Position numbers and translations under genes: made by a program
Shown: piece after piece, positions 7,412 to 14,497 of the stretch
Layout: each line of letters opens with the position of its first letter
Numbering within the stretch: the stretch's first letter is position 1
Source of the DNA: WHTB01 sp050699035
GTDB lineage: Bacteria > Actinomycetota > Actinomycetes > Propionibacteriales > Nocardioidaceae
Assembly (NCBI GenBank): GCA_050699035.1
Contig: JBOHDE010000018.1
Coordinates: 1 to 29,082, forward strand
DNA length: 29,082 bases
Reading direction: 5' to 3'
The notes under the pieces: model-generated
Told to the model about the DNA's origin: nothing
What the model saw: the letters and a program-made list of their open reading frames with translations, nothing else
The model's database searches: none

Positions 7412-7957
7412 ATGAGCAGCGAAAGTAGGAGCCGAGCGGAGCAGGTGATCGCGGAGCTCCAGCGCGAGGTTAAGCACATCCAGGCAGCGGGCGGGCACGC
7501 GGAGCACGCCGCCGTGATCGTGCGGCGGGCCGTCGACCAAGCCGTCGCCGTCGGCTACAAGCGTGTCGCAGAGAACCTGCACCACACCCACGGCCAGATC
7601 GGCGGCATACGCGAACACATCGCCCATGGTCGACGCGGCGTAGAGGAAGCCATGGCAACCGCCGATCGCGTGAGCGACGAGGCCACACCGGAGGACAACG
7701 AGAAGGTCCTCATCGCTGCGTCCGGGCAGATCGACAAGGCGCACCAGACGTTGCTCGGTGCCCATGGGCAGATCGGTCAGCTCAGCCGCGCCGTAGCCGA
7801 GACGCTGCGAGGCGCCAAGCCGCAGCCAACATTGGCCGCGCTCAAGGAGCTCGAGGAGGAGCTCACCCAAGCCGGCCGAGCTGGCGCCAAGGCCAAGGAG
7901 AACTGCGTGGCAACCTCGGCTAGCGGTAGCACGATTGGGGACGACTCGGGAAACTGA
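7412..7957 (+). CDS. Helical N-terminal half of a putative polymorphic toxin
   Basis: The 181-residue product is almost entirely charged and helix-forming, without a signal peptide or membrane segment. A weak internal duplication is visible: THGQIGGIREHIAHGRRGVEEA and AHGQIGQLSRAVAETLRG. It ends in a Gly/Ser-rich tail (ATSASGSTIGDDSGN), like the linker before a C-terminal toxin domain. ATG7412 has GGGAG 5 nt upstream; GTG7406 in the same frame overlaps that site. The nuclease domain continues at once in the -1 frame, and one extra G at the GGGG run near 7937-7940 would fuse the two. I do not recognise the family. A trafficking or delivery role by analogy with other toxin N-terminal domains is inference. 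Its base composition looks less GC-rich than the neighbours by eye. Confidence 0.7.
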   Translation: MSSESRSRAEQVIAELQREVKHIQAAGGHAEHAAVIVRRAVDQAVAVGYKRVAENLHHTHGQIGGIREHIAHGRRGVEEAMATADRVSDEATPEDNEKVLIAASGQIDKAHQTLLGAHGQIGQLSRAVAETLRGAKPQPTLAALKELEEELTQAGRAGAKAKENCVATSASGSTIGDDSGN

Positions 7958-8367
7958 GCGGGGCTGGGGGAAGTGCGCCAGCCCCAAGCCCGACCAGCAA
8001 GCCGGCGCGCAAGTGGCGGACGATCGCCGAAGAGACCGGAGAGGTCCGCTCGTTCCCGTCCTACCTTGCGGCCAAACGCGCGCTCGGAAGCGTGCCGGGG
8101 ACCCAGTTGCACCACATCGTGGAGCAGTCTCAGGCGGACCCGAAACGGTCCGGCTTCTCGGTCGAGCGGATCAACACCACCGACAACATGACCCGCATCC
8201 CGACGCCGATTCATCAAGACATCAGCGCGCATTACAGCCGGCACATGCCGGGTTCCAAGACCCGGCTCCGTGACGCGCTCGACGGCGAGACATGGGAGTA
8301 TCAGGCCGACGTCGGGCGAGACACACTAGATCGAGCGACGAAGGAGCACGACGACGATGGACGCTGA
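7930..8367 (+). pseudogene. HNH-like 'LHHIVEQ' nuclease toxin domain, out of frame with its N-terminal part
   Basis: This frame is open from just after TAG7927 and encodes a linker (SGAGGSAPAPSPTSKPA), then a compact domain: RTIAEETGEVRSFPSYLAAKRAL, LHHIVEQSQ, RINTTDNMTRIPTPIHQDISAHYS. The paired His and downstream N...H match the pattern of HNH/EndoVII-type nuclease domains at the C termini of bacterial polymorphic toxins. The first in-frame start is GTG8092, which would begin at the catalytic motif and cut away the N-terminal part of the domain. The likeliest ancestral form is therefore a fusion with the frame ending at 7957, joined by one added base. It may be a broken gene, a sequencing error or recoding. 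The downstream overlapping gene fits an immunity partner. Confidence 0.65.
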
Positions 8368-8698
8368 GCGGGATCGCGAAGCATTCCGGCAGCACGTACG
8401 TGAGTCTGACCGGTACGTCGCCGAGCACGACGTCAAGCGAGCAAACGCTGAGACGGACGCGCTGACCAGGGTGGGGACACCGTGGCAGGCGGCGGGCAGG
8501 CTCCTTGAGTTGCTGTCGCCACTCATGGATGGGAGCGAACCGCGTAACGTCCGCTTCGCAGCAGCGTCGTACCTGTTCCACGCTGGCCACGAGTCCGATG
8601 CCGCGCCGACTCTGGACGAGATTCGCAACGAACCCGGACTAGAGGCGGTCACCGCGCGGGTCCTACTCGACAAGTGGCGCCGACAGGATGTCGAATAG
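8357..8698 (+). CDS. DUF2019-like putative immunity protein
   Basis: The 113-residue acidic helical protein has a C-terminal half (VRFAAASYLFHAGHESDAAPTLDEIRNEPG..., ending LLDKWRR) that resembles the DUF2019 family: a HEAT-like repeat with VR.AAA..L, a residue-poor turn, and a closing K-W. DUF2019 proteins frequently follow toxin genes and are regarded as immunity proteins in polymorphic toxin loci. AAGGAG lies 10 nt before the ATG, and the start overlaps the nuclease frame by 11 bp, the usual toxin-immunity coupling. The recognition is from memory of the family pattern, not a search. Confidence 0.62.
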   Translation: MDAERDREAFRQHVRESDRYVAEHDVKRANAETDALTRVGTPWQAAGRLLELLSPLMDGSEPRNVRFAAASYLFHAGHESDAAPTLDEIRNEPGLEAVTARVLLDKWRRQDVE

Positions 8699-9045
8699 CT
8701 CGGGTTGCGAGCTGGCCCTGCGCTGAGTCCGGGCACGGGCGCGGTCCCTATCTGCTGGCAGACCCTGTTGAGACATCGACCGCAGGGCGATGGAGCGATG
8801 CCATGAGGAGGGGCGAGGAATCGCGCTCGCGGATCGGATACCCGCGTCGATGGAGGACGAAGGCGTCCTCATCGAGCGCGAAGGGCCATCAGCTCGCGCG
8901 CGACGACCACGGGTCGCTCCTGCCGCACCGCCGACCGCTGTCGGAGGACCTTCGTAGAGCCTGAACAGAGGTCCGTCAGCGATGCGACGAAGCGACTCGA
9001 CGAGCACGTCGCGGCGCGTACACCGGCCGAAAACCACCTGCTGGT
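8699..9045. other. Non-coding stretch between the putative immunity gene and the right repeat
   Basis: I see no convincing gene. Short frames on both strands (for example one with an SD-like AGGAGGGG at about 8807) lack any family resemblance and have shadow-like composition. It may be decayed remnant DNA carried in with the cassette. Confidence 0.45.
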
Positions 9046-9375
9046 GTCACCGGTGGCGGCCTGCTGGCCGGGGGAGTTATCCACAGATCGTGACGATGGC
9101 CTAGTCAGGCTCAGGTGAGAGAGGCGAGACTTGGCGGCGTTCAGTGACGACGGGGCAACATGCTGTGATGACATCTCCCGGGCCGACGGTCGACCTGCTC
9201 GACGAGCGGGTGCGCGACGCTGTCCGCCGGCAGGCGGTCGACCCACTTCTAGACCACGCTGCCGTCCGCCGGATCGCCGAGCAGGTCGTCGCCGAGCATG
9301 ACCGGCACAGCCTCACCGGCGCCGTCGCCCCGATCGACGACCAGCCGGCGATGCTCGACGAGCTGCTCGCCCGGG
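9046..9375 (+). repeat. Long direct repeat, right copy (includes start of intact cpaF)
   Basis: This is the partner of 6948-7277. It carries the upstream region and first 70 or so codons of the functional Tad ATPase gene, and continues uninterrupted into that gene, so this is the copy attached to the intact gene. Confidence 0.9.
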
Positions 9376-10406
9376 TGGCCGGCTTCGGTCCGCTGCAGAC
9401 CTACCTCGACGACCCCACGGTCGAGGAGATCTGGATCAACCAGCCCGCCCGCGTCTTCATCGCCCGCGACGGCCGGCACGAGCTGACCACGACCATCCTG
9501 ACCGCCGAGCAGGTCGACGAGCTGATCGAGCGGCTGCTCAAGACCAGTGGCCGCCGGGTCGACCTGTCGGTGCCGTTCGTCGACGCGATCTTGCCCAGCG
9601 GCCACCGCGTCCATGTCGTGCTCGAAGGCATCACCCGCGGCTTCTCCGCCGTCAACATTCGCAAGTTCGTGGTGCGAGCCGCGCAGCTGCAGGAGCTGGT
9701 CGACCTCGGCACGCTCCCGACCGCCGCGGCCGACTTCCTCGGTGCTGCCGTGGTCGCCGGGCTCAACATCCTGGTCGCCGGCGGCACCCAGGCCGGCAAG
9801 ACCACGATGCTCAACTGCCTCGGCTCGGCGATCCCCGGACGGGAGCGGATCGTCAGCTGCGAGGAGGTGTTCGAGCTGAAGTTCGACCACCCCGACTGGG
9901 TGCCGATGCAGACCCGGCAGGCCGGCCTCGAAGGCACCGGCGAGGTCCCGCTCCGGCAGCTGGTCAAGGAGTCGCTGCGGATGCGACCGTCGCGGATCGT
10001 GATCGGCGAGGTGCGCTCTGAGGAGTGTCTCGACCTGCTGCTCGCCCTCAACGCGGGGTTGCCGGGCATGGCCACCCTGCACGCCAACTCGGCGCGCGAG
10101 GCACTGGTCAAGATGTGCACACTTCCCTTGCTGGCAGGGGAAAACATCTCTCCTCGCTTCGTCGTGCCCACCGTCGCCACCTGTCTCGACCTGGTCGTCC
10201 ACCTGGCCGTCGAGCCGGACGGCAAACGCAAGGTCCAAGAGATCGTCGGCGTGCCGGGGCGGGTCGAGGACGACATCATCGAGGTCGAGCCGATCTTCAC
10301 GATGCGCGACGGGCGGCTGCGGCGCGCGCCTGGCATGCCGCCGCGAGCTGACCGGTTCGCGCGGGCGGGCATCGACCTGGCCGCCCTACTCGGGGACGGT
10401 CACTGA
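9168..10406 (+). CDS. cpaF: Tad/Flp pilus assembly ATPase (CpaF/TadA type)
   Basis: This 412-residue secretion ATPase powers assembly of Tad pili at the inner face of the membrane. An N-terminal domain (about 1-85) ends with GFGPLQTYLDDPTVEEIWIN, typical of CpaF. Walker A is GGTQAGKTT with Lys211, an atypical but actinobacterial-style P loop. The Asp/Glu box lies near ERIVSCEEVFELKF, Walker B at RMRPSRIVIGEVRSEE, and the His box at GMATLHANS. ATG9168 gives the usual MT...VDLL start; GTG9144 is possible and neither has a good ribosome site. The stop is 1 bp before tadB. The first 70 codons are duplicated upstream. Confidence 0.95.
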   Translation: MTSPGPTVDLLDERVRDAVRRQAVDPLLDHAAVRRIAEQVVAEHDRHSLTGAVAPIDDQPAMLDELLARVAGFGPLQTYLDDPTVEEIWINQPARVFIARDGRHELTTTILTAEQVDELIERLLKTSGRRVDLSVPFVDAILPSGHRVHVVLEGITRGFSAVNIRKFVVRAAQLQELVDLGTLPTAAADFLGAAVVAGLNILVAGGTQAGKTTMLNCLGSAIPGRERIVSCEEVFELKFDHPDWVPMQTRQAGLEGTGEVPLRQLVKESLRMRPSRIVIGEVRSEECLDLLLALNAGLPGMATLHANSAREALVKMCTLPLLAGENISPRFVVPTVATCLDLVVHLAVEPDGKRKVQEIVGVPGRVEDDIIEVEPIFTMRDGRLRRAPGMPPRADRFARAGIDLAALLGDGH

Positions 10407-10407
10407 G

Positions 10408-11262
10408 ATGGGTGTGCTGCTCGGGCTGCTCGGCGGTGTCGGCCTGCTGCTGGTCTGGATGGCGTGCGTGATGCCGCGTGGCCACCGACGTGGCCGTCGC
10501 CCGGGAGGGCAACTCGCTGAGCTGCTGCTCCGGGCGGGCGTCGAAGGGGTACGCCCGGCCGCGCTGGTGGGCATCAGCGCGGGATGTGCGGTGGTCGCCG
10601 GCGCGGTGATGGTCGCGGTGTCACGGACGTGGCCCGTCGGACTCGTGTTCGCAGCCGTCGCCGCCTACGTACCCGTCGCCGCTCTGCGCGGACGTGCCCG
10701 CCGCCGGCAACGTGAGCTGTCCGACGTGTGGCCCGAGGCGGTCGACAACCTGGCCTCCGCGGTACGCGCCGGGCTCTCGCTGCCGGAGGCCCTGACCCAG
10801 CTCGGCGACCGCGGTCCGGAGCCGCTGCGTGAGCCGTTCCAGCGGTTCGGCCGCGACTACGCAGCGAGCGGCCGGTTCGGTGACTGCCTCGACCGGCTGA
10901 AGATCCGGCTCGCCGACCCGGTCGGCGACCGCGTGGTCGAAGCGCTCCGGGTCGCGCGCGAGGTCGGTGGTGGCGAGCTCGGCCGGATGCTTCGCACGCT
11001 GTCGACGTTCCTTCGCGAGGATGCGCACACCCGCTCCGAGCTCGAGTCACGTCAGGCGTGGACGGTCAACGGCGCCCGGCTCGCGGTGTCCGCGCCGTGG
11101 CTGGTGCTGCTGACGCTGTCGTTCCAGCGTGAGGTGATCAGCCGCTACGCCAGTACGACCGGCGTCCTCGTGCTGCTGGTCGGGTCGGCATCGTGCCTCG
11201 TCGCGTACCGGCTGATGGTGCGTATCGGCCGGCTGCCGCAGGAGCGGAGGGTGCTGTCGTGA
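10408..11262 (+). CDS. tadB: Tad pilus inner-membrane platform protein TadB
   Basis: This 284-residue type II secretion system F-domain protein has N-terminal membrane segments (residues 1-20, and 51-90 as a hairpin). A cytoplasmic F domain (DVWPEAVDNLASAVRAGLSLPEALTQL... RTLSTFLREDAHTRSELESRQAW) is followed by two C-terminal membrane segments. TadB forms the platform with TadC that couples the ATPase to pilin extrusion. ATG follows the cpaF stop by 1 bp and its own stop overlaps the next ATG, so translation is coupled. Confidence 0.92.
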   Translation: MGVLLGLLGGVGLLLVWMACVMPRGHRRGRRPGGQLAELLLRAGVEGVRPAALVGISAGCAVVAGAVMVAVSRTWPVGLVFAAVAAYVPVAALRGRARRRQRELSDVWPEAVDNLASAVRAGLSLPEALTQLGDRGPEPLREPFQRFGRDYAASGRFGDCLDRLKIRLADPVGDRVVEALRVAREVGGGELGRMLRTLSTFLREDAHTRSELESRQAWTVNGARLAVSAPWLVLLTLSFQREVISRYASTTGVLVLLVGSASCLVAYRLMVRIGRLPQERRVLS

Positions 11263-12185
11263 TGGTCGGTGCGCTGCTCGGGCTGACGGCGGGCCTCGGA
11301 CTGCTCCTGCTCGTCGACCGGCTGCTGCTCACCCGCGGGCCGACGCTGCAGTCCCGCGTGCTGCCGTACGTCCGTGACCTCCCCCGGGTGAGTGCCGAGG
11401 CGACCCGGTCGGCCGCACTCGGTGGTGGCACGCTCGGCGCCTTGCTGGGTCCGGCGGCCGATCGCGCCGGGCGCCGCCTCGGTGCCCTGCTCGGCGGGTC
11501 CGGCTCGGTCCGGCGCCGGTTGGAGCGCGCGGGCTCGGTCATGACCGTGCAGGAGTTCCGGATCGAGCAGGTGCTGTGGGGATGTGTGGCGTTCAGCCTG
11601 GCCGCCGCCGGCTCGATGTTTCTGCTACTGCGGGGGAGCGCGAATCCCCTTGCCCTGTTGATGATCTGCGGCATTGCCGCCGTGCTGGGTGTGATGGCCC
11701 GCGACTACTGGCTGGGGTCCGTCGTGCAGCGTCGCGAGCAACGGATGCTGGCGGAGTTCCCGACCGTCGCCGACCTGCTTGCGCTGGCGGTGGCGGCCGG
11801 CGAGGGCCCGAGCGCGGCGCTGGCCCGGGTGGCCCGCACCTGTCGCGGTGAGCTGTCGGTCGAGCTGACGCGTGTGCTGGCGGAGAGCCGGACGGGTACG
11901 CCGTTGGCGCGCGCCCTCGACGACCTGGCCCGGCGCACCGGACTGCCGGTGGTCGCCCGGTTCGCCGAAGGGTTCGCCGTCGCCATCGAGCGAGGCACGC
12001 CGCTGGCCGACGTACTCCGCGCGCAGGCGGCCGACGTGCGGGAGGCCACCCGCCGGTCGCTGATCGAGACGGGCGCGCGCAAGGAGGTCCTGATGATGAT
12101 CCCGGTGGTCTTCCTGGTGCTGCCGGTGACGGTGCTGTTCGCGTTCTGGCCCGGTGTGGTCGGCCTGCGGTTGATGGCGCCCTAG
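11262..12185 (+). CDS. tadC: Tad pilus inner-membrane platform protein TadC
   Basis: The 307-residue second type II F-domain platform protein has TM segments at about 1-20, 105-125 and 130-148. The F domain (EFPTVADLLALAVAAGEGPSAALARVA... GTPLADVLRAQAADVREATRRS) precedes a terminal hydrophobic segment (MMIPVVFLVLPVTVLFAFWPG). The ATG at 11262 overlaps the tadB TGA by one base; a longer in-frame extension to 11193 would only overlap tadB and is not needed. Confidence 0.92.
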   Translation: MVGALLGLTAGLGLLLLVDRLLLTRGPTLQSRVLPYVRDLPRVSAEATRSAALGGGTLGALLGPAADRAGRRLGALLGGSGSVRRRLERAGSVMTVQEFRIEQVLWGCVAFSLAAAGSMFLLLRGSANPLALLMICGIAAVLGVMARDYWLGSVVQRREQRMLAEFPTVADLLALAVAAGEGPSAALARVARTCRGELSVELTRVLAESRTGTPLARALDDLARRTGLPVVARFAEGFAVAIERGTPLADVLRAQAADVREATRRSLIETGARKEVLMMIPVVFLVLPVTVLFAFWPGVVGLRLMAP

Positions 12186-12205
12186 GAAACGGAGGAGAAC
12201 CTGAG

Positions 12206-12382
12206 ATGCGGTTGCTGACGAGATGGCACGGTCTGGCTGCCCGGCGTACCCAGCGCGGCGACGTCCCGGGCTGGGTGCTGATCACGGTGATGACGGCGGC
12301 GCTGGTGGCCGGCCTGCTCGCGATCGCCGGCCCCGAGCTGAACCGGATGCTGCGCGACGCCCTGTCCAGCGTGGGCAACTGA
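12206..12382 (+). CDS. Small Flp-pilin-like peptide of the Tad locus
   Basis: This 58-residue peptide has a basic N terminus (MRLLTRWHGLAARRTQRGD), then VPGWVLITVMTAALVAGLLAIAG, one hydrophobic helix, and a short polar tail (PELNRMLRDALSSVGN). Size, topology and position between tadC and tadE match the major pilin or a pilin-like peptide in actinobacterial Tad loci. It lacks the classical Glu five residues after the cleavage Gly of Flp pilins, so processing may be atypical. GGAGGAG lies 8 nt upstream of the ATG. Confidence 0.82.
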   Translation: MRLLTRWHGLAARRTQRGDVPGWVLITVMTAALVAGLLAIAGPELNRMLRDALSSVGN

Positions 12383-12393
12383 CCGGCTGGACG

Positions 12394-12780
12394 ATGACGC
12401 GCCGGCGCGACGAGCGTGGATCCGCGGTCGTCGACTTCGTCCTGGTCCTGCTGGTGCTGATCCCGCTGTTCCTCGGGATCGTGCAGCTGGGTCTCACCCT
12501 GCACGTCCGCAACACCTTGACATCGGCCGCGTCGGAGGGTGCGCGGCACGCCGCAGCCTACGACCGTGGTCCGGCCGACGGCGCCGCCCGTACCCGGGCC
12601 ATCATCTCCGGCGTGCTCGCCGACGGCTTGGCCGGCGACGTCCGCGCGACCCAGACCGACGTCGACGGCTACCCGGGCGTCGTCGTACGGGTCTCGGCCG
12701 AGGTGCCGGCGCTCGGTGTGTGGGGCTCGGGAATGCGGATCCAGGTCGAGGGGCACGCCGTCGAGGAGGCGCTGCCGTGA
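12394..12780 (+). CDS. tadE: TadE-like pseudopilin
   Basis: The 128-residue protein has a short charged N terminus (MTRRRDERG), then SAVVDFVLVLLVLIPLFLGIVQLGL, the TadE signature helix, and a periplasmic domain of mixed strands. TadE/TadF proteins are processed like pilins and needed for pilus assembly. ATG12394 starts 11 bp after the pilin stop; an in-frame extension upstream to 12223 would cover the pilin gene. The stop overlaps the next gene. Confidence 0.88.
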   Translation: MTRRRDERGSAVVDFVLVLLVLIPLFLGIVQLGLTLHVRNTLTSAASEGARHAAAYDRGPADGAARTRAIISGVLADGLAGDVRATQTDVDGYPGVVVRVSAEVPALGVWGSGMRIQVEGHAVEEALP

Positions 12781-13217
12781 GGCGCCGTGACGACCGTGGC
12801 ACCGCCATCGTCGAGGTGACCTGGCTGACCCTGCTGCTACTCGTCCCGCTCGTCTACCTGCTGCTCAGCGTCTTCGAGCTGCAGCGGGCTGCGTACGGCG
12901 TCGACGCCGCCAGCCGGGCCGCCGGTCGTGCGTATGTGCTCGCGCCGGACCAGGCGACCGCCCGTGCTCGCGCCGTGCAGGCGGCAGCCGTCGCGATGGG
13001 AGACCAGGGGATCGCGATCGACGGTCGCGCGCTGCGGGTGACCTGCGCCCCGGTGGCGGCGAGCTGCCTCCAGCCGGGGTCGGTCGTCACCGTCCGGCTG
13101 GACGCTTCCGTGCGCCTGCCGCTGGTGCCCGACTGGTTCGGCGACTTCAGCCCGACCGCGCGTGTGTCGGGCGAGCATCGGCTGCCGTACGGCACGTTCC
13201 GGGAGGCGCGACCGTGA
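12777..13217 (+). CDS. Second TadE/TadF-like pseudopilin
   Basis: The 146-residue protein begins MRRRDDRGTAIVEVTWLTLLLLVPLVYLLLSVFELQRAAYGVDAASRAAGRA, the same arrangement as TadE with RG...VE before the helix. Two Cys (CAPVAASC) in the outer domain may form a disulfide. The GTG start overlaps the tadE TGA by two bases, so the genes are translationally coupled. Confidence 0.85.
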   Translation: MRRRDDRGTAIVEVTWLTLLLLVPLVYLLLSVFELQRAAYGVDAASRAAGRAYVLAPDQATARARAVQAAAVAMGDQGIAIDGRALRVTCAPVAASCLQPGSVVTVRLDASVRLPLVPDWFGDFSPTARVSGEHRLPYGTFREARP

Positions 13218-13639
13218 CTCGGCGAACGGAACACGGACAGACCACCCTGCTCATCCTCGGCCTGTTCCTCGTTGCGCTGCTGCTGGTCGGCGTCGTGGTG
13301 GACGCGTCCGCCGCCTATCTGCGCCGCCAGTCGCTGACGTCGCTGGCCGACGGCGCCGCGCTGGCCGCGGCCGACGGTGTCCAGGGCGAGCAGGTGTACG
13401 GCGGGGGCCTCGGCGAGACCGCGACAATCGACCCAGCCGTCGCGCAGACGCAGGTCCAGGATTACCTGGTCGCCACCGGCGCCGCCGACCGGTTCCCGGG
13501 GCTGGAGCTGGCGGTGACGACCGACGGCGACGCGGTCACCGTCCGGCTGGCGGCGCCGCTCGCCCTGCCGATCCCGCCGCCGGGCTTCGACCGCACGACG
13601 GTGGTCGCGGAGGCGTCGTCGGTCGTACTCGTCGGCTGA
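13214..13639 (+). CDS. TadG-like protein (Flp pilus-assembly, N-terminal-helix type)
   Basis: The 141-residue product begins TRRTEHGQTTLLILGLFLVALLLVGVVVDASAAYLRRQSLTSLADGAALAAADG, the usual start of TadG/Rv3660c-locus-type proteins. A small outer domain follows; there is no von Willebrand domain, so it is shorter than proteobacterial TadG. GTG overlaps the previous TGA. It is the last Tad gene, and its stop lies 4 bp from the convergent L,D-transpeptidase. Confidence 0.83.
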   Translation: MTRRTEHGQTTLLILGLFLVALLLVGVVVDASAAYLRRQSLTSLADGAALAAADGVQGEQVYGGGLGETATIDPAVAQTQVQDYLVATGAADRFPGLELAVTTDGDAVTVRLAAPLALPIPPPGFDRTTVVAEASSVVLVG

Positions 13640-13643
13640 CGCC

Positions 13644-14341
13644 TCAGCGGATCACGACCACCTTGGTGCGCTTGCTGGTGAACGACCAGATCTTGTCCGA
13701 CATCGTCCGGCTGACCCGGATGCAGCCGTGCGACTCCCGGTAGTTCGTGCCCAGCAAGTAGTTCGCGTGGATCTGGTTTCCGTTGGAGCGGTACGTCGGG
13801 ATCTGGTGGAAGCCGATGCCGCACGGCGCGAACCGGACGAAGTTGTGCAGGATCAGCCGGCCGCCGTTTTGCGGATCCGTGCGGCCCGCCCGCACTTGGG
13901 GCCCGAGTAGTACGTGCCCCGGCTCAGCACGCTGGGGTTGTCGATGACGCCGCCCTGGGTGATGACCGCGCTGTGGGAGTCGAGCAGCCAGACCCAGTTC
14001 TGCGACTGGCTGAGCACGATCCGCCGGCCGGTCCCGCTGTTGGCCGGCCGCGGCCGGTTGCTGCAGCTCTTGGCCGACGACGAGTGCAGCCGGCTGCGCG
14101 TCGTGCTGTTCAGCGACCCGGTCTGCGAAAGCCGGCTCGCGGCCTGGAACCGGACTGTCGCCGCCTGGGTCATCGACCCGGCCCGTCCGTCGACCGGCCC
14201 CGCCTGGCAGCCGAGCTTGTTGAGCTTCCACTGGGCCGACCTGATCTGGCTGCTCGTCAACGCCTCGGTCGGCGCCGAGACGCCGCCGACGGCGACGACG
14301 CCGACGACTGCGATCGCGACCGCCCTGATGACTCCCCGCAT
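13644..14341 (-). pseudogene. L,D-transpeptidase (YkuD) with peptidoglycan-binding domain, frameshifted
   Basis: The ATG at 14341 follows a GAGGGGGAA ribosome site. It opens a signal peptide (MRGVIRAVAIAVVGVVAVGG...) and a PG_binding_1 domain (IRSAQWKLNKLGCQAGPVDGRAG). The YkuD domain then begins (RIVLSQSQNWVWLLDSHSAV). That frame stops at 13853. The rest of the domain continues in the -1 frame: RLILHNFVRFAPCGIGFHQIP, then the catalytic YRESHGCIRV, ending ...TKVVVIR at 13644. One extra A in the AAAA run (TTTT on the plus strand, 13867-13870) would restore one protein reading RIRKNGGRLILHN. The family forms 3-3 crosslinks in peptidoglycan. Either a pseudogene or a single-base sequence error. 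Confidence 0.85.
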
Positions 14342-14458
14342 GGTTCCCCCTCGTACGTACGCGGCGTTCCCTCATCGAGATGACGCCGGCGACCCCCGAA
14401 CGGTTGCCCTGACCTAGAGTCGAGGCACCGCCCACTGCTGGACAGGAGCCTATCGACC

Positions 14459-14497
14459 ATGCAGGCCACCGTCCGCCGGATGTCTCGAGCCGCGTGA
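14459..14497 (+). CDS. 12-codon leader ORF overlapping the CHAD gene start
   Basis: ATG14459 is preceded by AGGAG and encodes MQATVRRMSRAA; its TGA overlaps the GTG start of the CHAD gene (GTGA). It may serve translational coupling, since the CHAD GTG has no ribosome site of its own. Alternatively, a one-base error may hide the true CHAD N terminus. Confidence 0.4.
   Translation: MQATVRRMSRAA

Noticed and set aside
8674..9037. Short frames on both strands between the putative immunity gene and the right repeat
   Set aside because: No domain, weak or no ribosome sites, biased composition; more likely remnant or non-coding DNA.
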